Source: Stappia sediminis
GTDB taxonomy: Bacteria; Pseudomonadota; Alphaproteobacteria; Rhizobiales; Stappiaceae
NCBI RefSeq assembly: GCF_009826895.1
Contig: NZ_WUMV01000003.1
Span: 885,501 to 949,500 of the forward strand
Direction of reading: 5' to 3'
Length of the DNA: 64,000 nt
This document shows, piece after piece, positions 45,569-54,604 of this stretch. The notes beneath the pieces are model-generated. The model made no database searches, was not told the DNA's origin, and saw only the letters and a program-made list of their open reading frames with translations. The position numbers and the translations under genes are program-made. Position 1 is the first letter of the stretch, and each line of letters begins with the position of its first letter.

Positions 45569-46777
45569 GTGACTCAGCGTCTCTTAGTCGATTGCCGCGC
45601 CGCCACGATGGTCGAGGGGACCAGCCCCTATGGCCTTGTCGAGGATGCCGCGATCGCGCTGGAAGGCGAGCGCATCGCCTGGGCAGGCGCCCGCGCCGAC
45701 CTGCCGGCGCGGTTTGCCGATTGGCCCGGTGAAACGCTGGAAGGTCGCGTCGTGACGCCCGGTCTCGTCGATTGCCACACGCATCTCGTCCATGGCGGCG
45801 ACCGGGCGAAGGAATTCGAGATGCGCCTTGAAGGCGCGTCCTACGAAGAGATCGCAAGGGCCGGTGGCGGCATCGTCTCCACCGTTTCGGCAACGCGCGC
45901 CGCAAGCGAAGACGATCTGGTCGCCCAGAGCTTGCCGAGGTTGGACGCGCTGATCGCCGAGGGCGTCACCACCGTCGAGATCAAATCCGGCTACGGCCTT
46001 TCGATCGATGACGAGATCAAGATGCTTCGTGCGGCGAAGCGGCTTGGGGATGCACGCGACTTCAGGCTGAAAACGACCTATCTCGCAGCCCATGCCGTGC
46101 CTGCGGAATACAGGGACCGGCCGCATGAATATCTCGATGAGGTCGTTCTGCCCGGCATGGACCGGGGCAGGAACGAAGGGCTGATCGACGCCGTCGACGG
46201 CTTTTGCGAGGGGATTGCCTTTTCTCCGGCAGAAATCGCCCATGTCTTCGACCGTGCGGTGATGCTTGGCCTGCCGGTAAAGCTGCATGCCGAGCAGCTT
46301 TCGAACCTCGGCGGGGCGAAGCTTGCCGCTTCCTACGGCGCGCTCTCCGCCGATCATCTCGAGTATCTCGACCGGGGCGACATCGAGGCGATGGCCGGGG
46401 CCGGAACCGTCGCAGTGCTTCTTCCCGGCGCGTTCTACACGCTGCGCGAGACGCAGCTTCCCCCGGTGGAGGCGTTGCGCGAGGCGGGCGTTCCAATCGC
46501 CGTCGCGACCGACAGCAACCCCGGCTCCTCGCCGATGACGTCGCTGCTTCTCGCCATGAACATGGCCGCGACGCTCTTTCACATGACGCCGGAGGAGGCG
46601 CTGGCCGGCGTTACGCGAAACGGGGCGAAGGCGCTTGGACTTTCCGACGAGATCGGCACCATCGAGGCGGGAAAGCGCGCCGATCTCGCCATCTGGAACA
46701 TTCGCGAGCCGGCGGAACTTTCCTACCGGATCGGCTTCAATCCGCTCTATCGGCGTTATTTCGGAGGCACGGCGTGA
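45569..46777 (+). CDS. hutI: Imidazolonepropionase
   Basis: 402 residues, amidohydrolase. Metal site [22 protein letters not shown], plus [26 protein letters not shown] and [10 protein letters not shown]. It opens 4-imidazolone-5-propionate to formiminoglutamate. The start is a GTG at 45569 because GGGAGGGG lies five bases upstream and the open frame above it runs into the operator. Its stop overlaps the hutH start (TGATG). Confidence 0.94.
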   Translation: MTQRLLVDCRAATMVEGTSPYGLVEDAAIALEGERIAWAGARADLPARFADWPGETLEGRVVTPGLVDCHTHLVHGGDRAKEFEMRLEGASYEEIARAGGGIVSTVSATRAASEDDLVAQSLPRLDALIAEGVTTVEIKSGYGLSIDDEIKMLRAAKRLGDARDFRLKTTYLAAHAVPAEYRDRPHEYLDEVVLPGMDRGRNEGLIDAVDGFCEGIAFSPAEIAHVFDRAVMLGLPVKLHAEQLSNLGGAKLAASYGALSADHLEYLDRGDIEAMAGAGTVAVLLPGAFYTLRETQLPPVEALREAGVPIAVATDSNPGSSPMTSLLLAMNMAATLFHMTPEEALAGVTRNGAKALGLSDEIGTIEAGKRADLAIWNIREPAELSYRIGFNPLYRRYFGGTA

Positions 46778-48324
46778 TGGAAACGCTTCAACCCGGAAAG
46801 ACAGGACTTGCCCAGCTTGAACGGATCTACCGCGAAGCGGGTCCTGTGAAGTTCGATGCGGCATGCCGGGCGGCGGTCGACGCAGGTGCGCGGCGCATCG
46901 CCGAAGTCGCGGCGGGCGACGAGCCCGTTTATGGCGTCAACACCGGCTTCGGCAAGCTTGCGAGCGTGCGCATTCCGGCAAAGGATGTCGAGACGCTGCA
47001 GCGAAATCTCATCCTGTCGCATTGCTCGGGCGTGGGCGATCCGCTTGCACCGGAAATCGTGCGCCTGACGATGGCGCTGAAGCTCCTGTCGCTTGGCCAC
47101 GGCGCATCCGGCGTGCGCTGGACGGTCGTCGAACAGATCGAGGCGCTGCTGGAAAAGGGCATCACGCCGATGATCCCGGCGCAGGGCTCGGTGGGGGCGT
47201 CGGGCGATCTCGCCCCGCTTGCCCATATGACGGCGGTGATGATCGGCGAGGGCGAGGCCTTCTTCGCCGGAGAGCGTATGCCGGGTGCAGCCGCTCTCGA
47301 ACGCGCGGGGCTCAAGCCGATCGTGCTTCTGGCGAAGGAAGGCCTTGCGCTCATCAACGGGACGCAGGTCTCGACCGCACTTGCGCTGGCGGGACTATTC
47401 AAGGCGTTTCGTGCCGCAACTTCGGCGCTCGTCACCGGATCGCTCTCCACCGATGCGGCGATGGGGTCCGCCGCGCCCTTCCGTCCGGAAATCCACGAGC
47501 TTCGCGGCCAGCCCGGCCAGATCGAGGCGGCGCAGGCGCTTCGCGCGCTGATGGAAGGTTCCGAAATCCGCGAAAGCCACCGCGAGGGCGACGAGCGCGT
47601 GCAGGACCCTTACTGCATCCGCTGCCAGCCGCAGGTGGACGGGGCCTGTCTCGACCTTCTGCGACAGGCGGCGGGCACGCTTCGGCGCGAGGCGAATGCG
47701 GTAACGGACAACCCTCTGGTCCTTTCCGACGGTTCGGTGGTCTCGGGCGGCAACTTTCACGCGGAACCGGTTGCCTTCGCCGCCGACCAGATCGCGCTGG
47801 CGGTCGCCGAAATCGGCTCGATCTCGCAGCGGCGTATCGCACTGCTGGTCGATCCGGCCCTGAGCTTCGGCCTGCCGGCGTTCCTGACGCCCGAACCGGG
47901 GTTGAACTCCGGCCTCATGATCGCGGAGGTCACCTCGGCGGCGCTCATGTCGGAAAACAAGCAGCGTGCGGCTCCCGCCTCCATCGATTCCACGCCGACG
48001 TCCGCCAACCAGGAAGACCATGTCTCCATGGCCTGCCATGGCGCGCGCCGGCTTCTCGCCATGACCGATAATCTGGCGCGTATCATCGGCATCGAGGCGC
48101 TGACGGCGGCTCAAGGCGTGGAGTTTCGCGCGCCGCTCAGGACGAGCCCGGAGCTTTTGAACGCGCTCTTTGAAATCCGCAAGGCGGTGCCGCGCCTCGA
48201 AAAGGACCGCTATCTTGCAGGAGACCTGGAGCGCGCGGGCGAACTCGTCGCCAGCGGGCGGCTTGCGGCATGCATTTCGCCGGGCATCCTGCCGGCGCTC
48301 GACGAAGGGGAGGGAAGGGCATGA
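46777..48324 (+). CDS. hutH: Histidine ammonia-lyase
   Basis: 515 residues, the standard length. The Ala141-Ser142-Gly143 triad in [15 protein letters not shown] forms the MIO cofactor; [15 protein letters not shown] and [32 protein letters not shown] are other family blocks. First step of the pathway, histidine to urocanate. It overlaps hutI by one base and hutG by four, so the genes are coupled. A GTG one codon earlier is an alternative start. Confidence 0.96.
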   Translation: METLQPGKTGLAQLERIYREAGPVKFDAACRAAVDAGARRIAEVAAGDEPVYGVNTGFGKLASVRIPAKDVETLQRNLILSHCSGVGDPLAPEIVRLTMALKLLSLGHGASGVRWTVVEQIEALLEKGITPMIPAQGSVGASGDLAPLAHMTAVMIGEGEAFFAGERMPGAAALERAGLKPIVLLAKEGLALINGTQVSTALALAGLFKAFRAATSALVTGSLSTDAAMGSAAPFRPEIHELRGQPGQIEAAQALRALMEGSEIRESHREGDERVQDPYCIRCQPQVDGACLDLLRQAAGTLRREANAVTDNPLVLSDGSVVSGGNFHAEPVAFAADQIALAVAEIGSISQRRIALLVDPALSFGLPAFLTPEPGLNSGLMIAEVTSAALMSENKQRAAPASIDSTPTSANQEDHVSMACHGARRLLAMTDNLARIIGIEALTAAQGVEFRAPLRTSPELLNALFEIRKAVPRLEKDRYLAGDLERAGELVASGRLAACISPGILPALDEGEGRA

Positions 48325-49127
48325 GTGCAGTCGAAGTCGTCGAGGGTTCTTCGCCGGTCGTCCTGGCCCTGCCGCACACGGGCATCGATATTCCGCGTTC
48401 GCTGATGAGGCGGCTGAACCTTCGCGGGCACACGATGGCCGATACCGACTGGCATATCGACCGCCTCTATGCCGGCCTCCTGCCGGAGGCGACGACGGTG
48501 CGCGCCACCTTCCACCGCTATGTGATCGATGCGAACCGCGATCCGGAAGGCGCAAGCCTTTATCCGGGGCAGAATACCACCGGTCTCGTTCCCGTCACCG
48601 ATTTCGACGGCGAGCCGATCTGGACGGAAGGCGAGGTGCCGGGCCCGGCGGAAACCGAAGAACGCCTGCGCCTGTTTCACGAGCCTTACCACAAGGCGCT
48701 GAAAAGCCAGATCGACAGGGTGAAGGAAATGCACGGCGTGGCGATCCTCTACGATTGCCACTCCATTCGTTCGAACATCCCCTTCCTGTTCGAGGGAACG
48801 CTGCCCGACTTCAACATCGGCACCAACGAGGGAAAGACCTGCGCGCCGATCGTCGAGGAAACCGTTGCCGAGATTTGCAGCAAGGCGCATGCCTACACGA
48901 GCGTGCTGAACGGACGCTTCAAGGGTGGCTGGACGACGCGCCACTATGGCCGGCCCGACGAGGGCGTTCACGCCATCCAGATGGAGCTTGCCCAGTCCAC
49001 CTACCTCGAAACCGAGGATACGCCCTTTCACTACTCGAACGACAAGGCGCACCGCCTGCGCCCGCATCTCTCCGAAATCCTGCACCGTCTGGAGCGTCTG
49101 GCGCTCGACGGCAAGCTTGGAAACTGA
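48321..49127 (+). CDS. hutG: N-formylglutamate deformylase
   Basis: 268 residues of the FGase family: [56 protein letters not shown], and [28 protein letters not shown]. It splits N-formylglutamate into glutamate and formate, the last step after HutF. It starts inside the end of hutH (ATGA). hutU follows after 12 bases. Confidence 0.93.
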   Translation: MSAVEVVEGSSPVVLALPHTGIDIPRSLMRRLNLRGHTMADTDWHIDRLYAGLLPEATTVRATFHRYVIDANRDPEGASLYPGQNTTGLVPVTDFDGEPIWTEGEVPGPAETEERLRLFHEPYHKALKSQIDRVKEMHGVAILYDCHSIRSNIPFLFEGTLPDFNIGTNEGKTCAPIVEETVAEICSKAHAYTSVLNGRFKGGWTTRHYGRPDEGVHAIQMELAQSTYLETEDTPFHYSNDKAHRLRPHLSEILHRLERLALDGKLGN

Positions 49128-49139
49128 AGGACATTCGCC

Positions 49140-50813
49140 ATGACCAACCCGCGTCACAACATTCGCACCGTTCGCGCCGACCGGGGATCGGAAATTTCAG
49201 CCAAATCCTGGATGACCGAAGCGCCGCTGCGCATGCTCATGAACAACCTCGACCCGGAGGTTGCCGAAAAGCCGCATGAGCTTGTCGTCTACGGTGGCAT
49301 CGGGCGTGCCGCGCGCACCTGGGACGATTTCGACCGGATCGCCGCGACGCTGAAATCGCTTGAGGAAGACGAGACGCTGCTGGTGCAGTCCGGCAAGCCC
49401 GTCGGCGTTTTCCGCACGCACAAGGACGCGCCGCGCGTTCTCATCGCCAATTCCAACCTCGTGCCGCATTGGGCGAACTGGGACCACTTCAACAAGCTCG
49501 ATAAGGTCGGGCTGATGATGTACGGCCAGATGACGGCGGGGTCCTGGATCTACATCGGCTCGCAAGGCATCGTGCAGGGCACTTACGAGACCTTCGTGGA
49601 GGCCGGGCGCCAGCATTACGACGGCAACCTCAAGGGCAAATGGATACTGACAGCCGGCCTCGGCGGTATGGGCGGGGCGCAGCCGCTTGCGGCCGTCATG
49701 GCCGGCGCCTGCTGCCTGGCGGTGGAATGCAATCCGGATTCCATCGATTTCCGCCTGCGCACACGCTACCTCGACGACAAGGCGGAAACGCTCGACGAGG
49801 CGCTGGAGATGATCGAGCGCTGGACAAGCGCGGGCGAGGCAAAGTCCGTCGGCCTGCTCGGCAATGCAGCCGAGATTTTCCCCGAACTCGTCAGGCGCGG
49901 CGTGCATCCGGATATCGTCACCGACCAGACCTCGGCTCACGATCCGCTGAACGGCTATCTTCCGAAGGGCTGGACGCTCGCCCAGTGGAACGAGAAGCGC
50001 GAGAGCGATCCGAAGGCCGTCGAAAAGGCGGCGCGCGCCTCCATGCGCGAGCATGTGGAGGCGATGGTGGCCTTCTGGGACGCCGGCGTTCCGACCCTCG
50101 ACTACGGCAACAACATCCGCCAGGTCGCGCAGGAAGAGGGCTTCGAGCGCGCCTTCGCCTTCCCCGGCTTCGTGCCGGCCTATATCCGCCCGCTTTTCTG
50201 CCGGGGCATCGGCCCGTTCCGCTGGGCCGCCCTTTCCGGCGATCCGGAGGATATCTACCGGACGGACGAGAAGGTGAAGGAGCTGCTGCCCGACAACAAG
50301 CACCTGCACAACTGGCTCGACATGGCGCGCGAGCGCATCTCCTTCCAGGGTCTGCCGGCGCGCATCTGCTGGGTCGGTCTCGGCGACAGGCATCGCCTCG
50401 GCCTTGCCTTCAACGAGATGGTGGCGAAGGGCGAATTGAAGGCGCCGGTCGTCATCGGCCGCGACCATCTCGATTCAGGCTCCGTCGCCTCGCCGAACCG
50501 CGAAACGGAAGCCATGAAGGACGGGTCTGACGCCGTTTCCGACTGGCCGCTCCTGAATGCGCTGCTGAACTGCGCCTCGGGCGCCACATGGGTCAGCCTG
50601 CACCACGGTGGCGGCGTCGGCATGGGCTTTTCCCAGCACTCCGGCATGGTGATCTGCTGCGACGGCACGGAAGATGCCGCGCGGCGCGTCGAGCGTGTCT
50701 TGTGGAACGACCCGGCGACCGGCGTCATGCGCCATGCGGACGCCGGTTACGACATCGCGCTCGACTGCGCCCGCGAGAAGGGCCTTCGCCTGCCCGCGAT
50801 CCTGGGCAATTGA
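49140..50813 (+). CDS. hutU: Urocanate hydratase
   Basis: 557 residues, normal length. NAD-binding segment [21 protein letters not shown] near residues 178-198; YNPVPDQ-equivalent and C-terminal block [30 protein letters not shown]. It turns urocanate into imidazolonepropionate. Last hut gene; a TRAP binding-protein gene begins 46 bases later on the same strand. Confidence 0.96.
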   Translation: MTNPRHNIRTVRADRGSEISAKSWMTEAPLRMLMNNLDPEVAEKPHELVVYGGIGRAARTWDDFDRIAATLKSLEEDETLLVQSGKPVGVFRTHKDAPRVLIANSNLVPHWANWDHFNKLDKVGLMMYGQMTAGSWIYIGSQGIVQGTYETFVEAGRQHYDGNLKGKWILTAGLGGMGGAQPLAAVMAGACCLAVECNPDSIDFRLRTRYLDDKAETLDEALEMIERWTSAGEAKSVGLLGNAAEIFPELVRRGVHPDIVTDQTSAHDPLNGYLPKGWTLAQWNEKRESDPKAVEKAARASMREHVEAMVAFWDAGVPTLDYGNNIRQVAQEEGFERAFAFPGFVPAYIRPLFCRGIGPFRWAALSGDPEDIYRTDEKVKELLPDNKHLHNWLDMARERISFQGLPARICWVGLGDRHRLGLAFNEMVAKGELKAPVVIGRDHLDSGSVASPNRETEAMKDGSDAVSDWPLLNALLNCASGATWVSLHHGGGVGMGFSQHSGMVICCDGTEDAARRVERVLWNDPATGVMRHADAGYDIALDCAREKGLRLPAILGN

Positions 50814-50859
50814 TTTTAACAAAACCCGAAGTCTCGAAAAACCAGAGGAGAGACCTGCA

Positions 50860-51960
50860 ATGAAGAGACGTGAGTTCCTGAAATCAGCCGCTGTCGGCAC
50901 CGCGGCTGCCGCCGCCGCCTCCACGCTGGCCGCGCCCGCGGTCGCCCAGGACGTACGCCGCTGGAAGATGGTGACGGCATGGCCGAAGAACCTGCCGGGC
51001 CCGGGTGTTGCCGCGCAGATGCTGGCGGACCGCATTACCGCTCTTTCCGGCGGCCGCATCGTCGTCGAGCTTTATGCCGCCGGCGAACTCGTGCCGGGCA
51101 ACGGCGTGTTCGACGCCGTTTCGGAAGGTACCGCCGAGCTTTACCACGCGGTTCCCGCCTATTGGGGCTCCAAGTCCAAGGGCATCCTGCTGTTCGGCTC
51201 GCAGCCCTTCGGCCTTCGCGCCGACGAGCAGGTGGGCTGGCTCGCTCATGGTGGCGGGCAGGAGCTTTACGACGAGATGTACGGACGCTTCGGCCTGAAG
51301 CCTTTCCTTTGCGGCAATTCCGGCCCGCAGTGGCAGGGCTGGTTCCGCACGGAAATCAACTCCGTCGACGACCTCAAGGGCCTGCGTTTCCGCACCACCG
51401 GCCTTGCTTCGGAAATGTGCTCCAAGCTCGGCATGGCCGTTCAGGCGATGGGCGGGCGCGACATGTTCCAGGCGCTGCAATCCGGCGCGCTGGACGCGGG
51501 CGAGTTCATCGGCCCGTGGACGGATTCCGCGCTGGGCTTCTATCAGGTCGCCAAGAACTACTATTGGCCGGGCGTCGGCGAGCCTTCGTCGGCTGAGGAA
51601 TGCGCCGTCAACAAGGCCGCCTACGACGCGCTTCCCGACGACCTGAAGGAAGCGGTCGCGATGGCCGCCCAGTCGCTCTACAACCCCGTCTGGACGGAAT
51701 ATTCGACGAAGCACGCGCTTGCGCTTCAGAAGCTCGTCGCCGAGCAGGGCGTGCAGGTGAAGAAGCTTCCCGACGACGTCATCGTGGCGATGGGCAATGC
51801 CGCTGGCGAGGTGATCGCCGATCTTCGCGGCGACGAGGACGAACTGGTGCGCCGCATCACGGAAAGCTTCCTCGCCTACCGCAATTCGATCGCCGACTAC
51901 ATGGTCTATGCCGATAACGGGCAGATGAACGCCCGTGCGCTGGACTATAACTACGGCTGA
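50860..51960 (+). CDS. TRAP transporter solute-binding protein with Tat signal
   Basis: 366 residues from the ATG at 50860 (AGAGGAG just upstream); the open frame above lies inside hutU. N-terminus MKRREFLKSAAVGTAAAA has a twin-arginine motif (RREFLK), so export is likely folded via Tat. The body is DctP-fold and resembles the 2-oxoacid-type TakP branch (GPWTDSALGFYQVAKNYYWPG; RTTGLASEMCSKLGM). Forty-six bases after hutU, so it is probably co-induced by histidine or urocanate. Substrate may be a pathway compound or a 2-oxoacid. Confidence 0.88.
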   Translation: MKRREFLKSAAVGTAAAAAASTLAAPAVAQDVRRWKMVTAWPKNLPGPGVAAQMLADRITALSGGRIVVELYAAGELVPGNGVFDAVSEGTAELYHAVPAYWGSKSKGILLFGSQPFGLRADEQVGWLAHGGGQELYDEMYGRFGLKPFLCGNSGPQWQGWFRTEINSVDDLKGLRFRTTGLASEMCSKLGMAVQAMGGRDMFQALQSGALDAGEFIGPWTDSALGFYQVAKNYYWPGVGEPSSAEECAVNKAAYDALPDDLKEAVAMAAQSLYNPVWTEYSTKHALALQKLVAEQGVQVKKLPDDVIVAMGNAAGEVIADLRGDEDELVRRITESFLAYRNSIADYMVYADNGQMNARALDYNYG

Positions 51961-52071
51961 TCGCCCGTTCATGTGGACCGGCCGCGGAAGCGCGGCCGGT
52001 TGGGAATTGGACTCGGTGTCGAATCAGATGATGGGCCATCTTTGAGTTTCGAGCGTTTGAAACGGGCGAAT

Positions 52072-52107
52072 CCCCTCTCCCTTGAAGGGAGAGGGCTAGG
52101 GTGAGGG
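52072..52107. repeat. REP-like palindromic element, copy C
   Basis: CCCTCTCCC-ttgaa-GGGAGAGGG palindrome followed by CTAGGGTGAGGG; short form, same orientation as copy B. It is the first of four copies in the gene-free 51961-52488 stretch. Confidence 0.8.
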
Positions 52108-52188
52108 AGCATGTGGCAGGCGGCCGAGATCAATTGAGGAGAGCGGCGTACTTGGATGGGCGCATTCCGGAGCAGACGGTGCGATTGT

Positions 52189-52229
52189 CGCCCCCTCGCC
52201 CTCGAAGGGAGAGGGGTGGGGTGAGGGTG
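52189..52229. repeat. REP-like palindromic element, copy D
   Basis: CGCCCCCTCGCCC-tcgaa-GGGAGAGGGG then TGGGGTGAGGGTG; short form, with one mismatch in the stem, same orientation as copy C. Confidence 0.8.
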
Positions 52230-52275
52230 ACCACATTTCAGTTACCGGAAAAGCGGAAAAATACTCAGAGTGCTT

Positions 52276-52330
52276 CACCCTCACCCGGTGCTTTCGCACC
52301 GACCTCTCCCTTCAAGGGAGAGGTTGAGGG
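52276..52330. repeat. REP-like palindromic element, copy E (long form, opposite orientation)
   Basis: CACCCTCACC tail, then an extra hairpin CGGTGC-tttc-GCACCG, then CCTCTCCC-ttcaa-GGGAGAGG and TTGAGGG. The outer CCCTCA and TGAGGG could pair, enclosing both hairpins in a three-way junction. Confidence 0.8.
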
Positions 52331-52412
52331 AGCGCGGGGATGGCGCTCTGCAACGAGACCTTGGTTTCGCAGTATCGAAGCATTGAAGTTTTTGCCCAGG
52401 CGATGCCGCTCG

Positions 52413-52453
52413 CGCCCCCTCTCCCTTGAAGGGAGAGGGGTGGGGTTAGGGTG
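52413..52453. repeat. REP-like palindromic element, copy F
   Basis: CGCCCCCTCTCCC-ttgaa-GGGAGAGGGG then TGGGGTTAGGGTG; short form, same orientation as copies C and D, 35 bases before dctQ. Confidence 0.8.
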
Positions 52454-52488
52454 CTTCGCAAATTTTTTGCTTTGAGTAACGCGGACAG

Positions 52489-53019
52489 ATGCGGGTTAAA
52501 GGGGCATTCATGGAAAAACTGGCAGACAGGCTAGACGCCGTGAACCGCGCGGTGGGTTCCGCCGTGCGCTGGCTGGCGCTTCTCATGGTGCTTTTGCAGT
52601 TCGCGGTGGTGCTGCTTCGTTATGTCTACGGCGTCAGCTTCGTGTTCCTGACCGAAGGCGTGCTCTATATGCATGGCGCGCTCTTCATGCTGGGTGCGGG
52701 CTATACGCTGCTGGTCGACGGTCACGTGCGTGTCGACATCTTCTACAGCAAGCTCGAAGCACGGGGAAAAGCGCGCATCGATGCGCTGGGCGCCGCCCTT
52801 TTGCTGCTTCCGTCGATGATCCTGCTCTTGTGGTTTTCATTTCCCTCGGTGCGCAATTCATGGGCCGTGCTCGAAGGGCCGATCTCCGTCGGCGGCATTC
52901 CCGCGTCCTTCCTGCTCAAATCGCTCATTCCCGCTTTCTGCGTGCTTCTCATCGTGCAGGGGGCCGCCTGCTTCCTGCGCGATCTTGTCCGCCTGAATAC
53001 GAAAGACGCCGCCGTATGA
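52489..53019 (+). CDS. TRAP transporter small permease (DctQ-type)
   Basis: 176 residues (169 if the ATG at 52510 is used) with four membrane helices: VRWLALLMVLLQFAVVLLRYVYG, LYMHGALFMLGAGYTLLVDGHV, ALLLLPSMILLLWFSFP and LIPAFCVLLIVQGAACFL. The VDGHVRVDIFY motif after helix two is typical of DctQ. It is separated from the binding-protein gene by 528 bases that hold four REP-like repeats, and overlaps the large permease gene by four bases. Confidence 0.87.
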   Translation: MRVKGAFMEKLADRLDAVNRAVGSAVRWLALLMVLLQFAVVLLRYVYGVSFVFLTEGVLYMHGALFMLGAGYTLLVDGHVRVDIFYSKLEARGKARIDALGAALLLLPSMILLLWFSFPSVRNSWAVLEGPISVGGIPASFLLKSLIPAFCVLLIVQGAACFLRDLVRLNTKDAAV

Positions 53020-54569
53020 GCCTGCCGCTCGATCTTCTGATGTTCGCCGGGCTGATCGCAGCCATCCTGATCGGCTATCCCGTTTCCTTCACGCTTGCGG
53101 GTGTCGCGACGATTTTCGCGTTGCTCGGCTGGACGACCGGCCAGTTCGACATGAGCTTGCTCGGCGCGCTCGGCCAGCGCGTCTTCGGCCTGCTGACGAA
53201 CGACGTGCTGATCGCCATTCCGCTTTTCGTCTTCATGGGCGTCGTGCTGGAAAAAAGCCGCATCGCCGAGGAGCTTCTGGAAACCATGGGCCGGCTTTTC
53301 GGCGGGCTTCGCGGCGGGCTCGGCATATCGGTCGTGCTTGTCGGCGCGCTGCTCGCCGCCTCCACCGGCATCGTCGGGGCGACGGTCGTCGCCATGGGGC
53401 TTATCGCGCTGCCGACGATGCTGAGGAACGGTTATGACCCGAAGCTGGCCTCCGGCATTGTTTGCACTTCGGGCACGCTCGGCCAGATCATCCCTCCGTC
53501 GACGCTGTTGATCATCCTTTCCGACGTCATGTCGAACGCCTATCAGCAGGCGCAGTTCGAAGAGGGCAAGTTCACCATCGAGACGATTTCGGTCGGCCAG
53601 GTTTTCGCCGCCGCCCTCCTTCCCGGGCTGATGCTGGTCGGCGTCTATATCGTTTATTTGCTCGTAAAGGCCTGGGCGAACCCGGCGGCGGCACCCGCAC
53701 TTGAGGAACTGGCCGAAGCCCCGTCGCGGGCGGAGATCGCACGGGCCATCCTGCCGCCGATCTTCCTCATCATCGCCGTTCTCGGCTCGATCCTGGGCGG
53801 TGTCGCAACGCCCGGCGAGGCGGCATCCGTCGGCGCTGTCGGTGCGTTGCTTCTGGCAGGTGCCAAGATGAACGGCGGCTCGACAAGGGTATTCATCGCG
53901 GGCGCGGCCGCGCTCGGCATTCTTGCGGTCGTGGCGGGCATTTCGCCGATCCGCCTGCAGCGCGAGGATGCCGGGCTCGGAAGCTGGCTGCTGGGCGCTT
54001 TCGCGACGCTGCTGGTTTTGATCGCCTTCTACGCGGTCGCCAAGGCGCTGCGGCAGGCGGCGGCGAAGGAGATACTGAAACCCGTCATGACCTCGACGAT
54101 GACGGTTACGGCGATGATCTTCGCGACGATCCTGACGGCCAGCGTCTTTTCCCTCGTCTTCCGGGGGCTTGGTGGCGATCACCGCATCGAAGAAATTCTA
54201 TCCGCCATGCCGGGCGGGCCGCAGGGCGCGCTTGTTTTCGTCATGGCGCTCATCTTCGTGCTCGGCTTCTTCCTCGACTTCGTGGAAATCTCCGTCATTG
54301 TGCTGCCGCTGGTGGCGCCCGTGCTGATCCTCATGGGCCACGATCCGGTCTGGCTTTCCATGCTGATCGCGATCAATCTGCAAACGTCTTTCCTGACGCC
54401 GCCGTTCGGTTTCTCGCTGTTCTACCTGAGGGGGGCTGCGCCGGAAGAGGTGACGACCGGCATGATCTATCGTGGCGTCATGCCCTTCATCGTGCTGCAG
54501 GTCGTCGGCATGGCGCTGCTCTGGTTCCTGCCGCAGATCGCGACCGTGCTGCCGAAGCTCGTCTATTGA
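53016..54569 (+). CDS. TRAP transporter large permease (DctM-type)
   Basis: 517 residues, a longer DctM as found in the 2-oxoacid/chloroaromatic branch; the extra length is a loop and helices at about 230-365. Family blocks: IAIPLFVFMGVVLEKSRIAEELL, GRLFGGLRGGLGISVVLVGALLAASTGIVGAT, SGTLGQIIPPSTLLIILSDVM, GVATPGEAASVGAVGALL, and TSFLTPPFGFSLFYLRG. It carries the sodium-coupled substrate path. Completes the transporter next to the hut genes. Confidence 0.9.
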   Translation: MSLPLDLLMFAGLIAAILIGYPVSFTLAGVATIFALLGWTTGQFDMSLLGALGQRVFGLLTNDVLIAIPLFVFMGVVLEKSRIAEELLETMGRLFGGLRGGLGISVVLVGALLAASTGIVGATVVAMGLIALPTMLRNGYDPKLASGIVCTSGTLGQIIPPSTLLIILSDVMSNAYQQAQFEEGKFTIETISVGQVFAAALLPGLMLVGVYIVYLLVKAWANPAAAPALEELAEAPSRAEIARAILPPIFLIIAVLGSILGGVATPGEAASVGAVGALLLAGAKMNGGSTRVFIAGAAALGILAVVAGISPIRLQREDAGLGSWLLGAFATLLVLIAFYAVAKALRQAAAKEILKPVMTSTMTVTAMIFATILTASVFSLVFRGLGGDHRIEEILSAMPGGPQGALVFVMALIFVLGFFLDFVEISVIVLPLVAPVLILMGHDPVWLSMLIAINLQTSFLTPPFGFSLFYLRGAAPEEVTTGMIYRGVMPFIVLQVVGMALLWFLPQIATVLPKLVY

Positions 54570-54604
54570 TCATGGATGCCGCCGGCAGCCTTCCGTGATG
54601 TCCG

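Noticed and set aside
46204-46776. Upstream extension of the hutH frame
   Set aside because: It lies inside hutI; hutH homology begins at 46777 with the coupled start TGATG.
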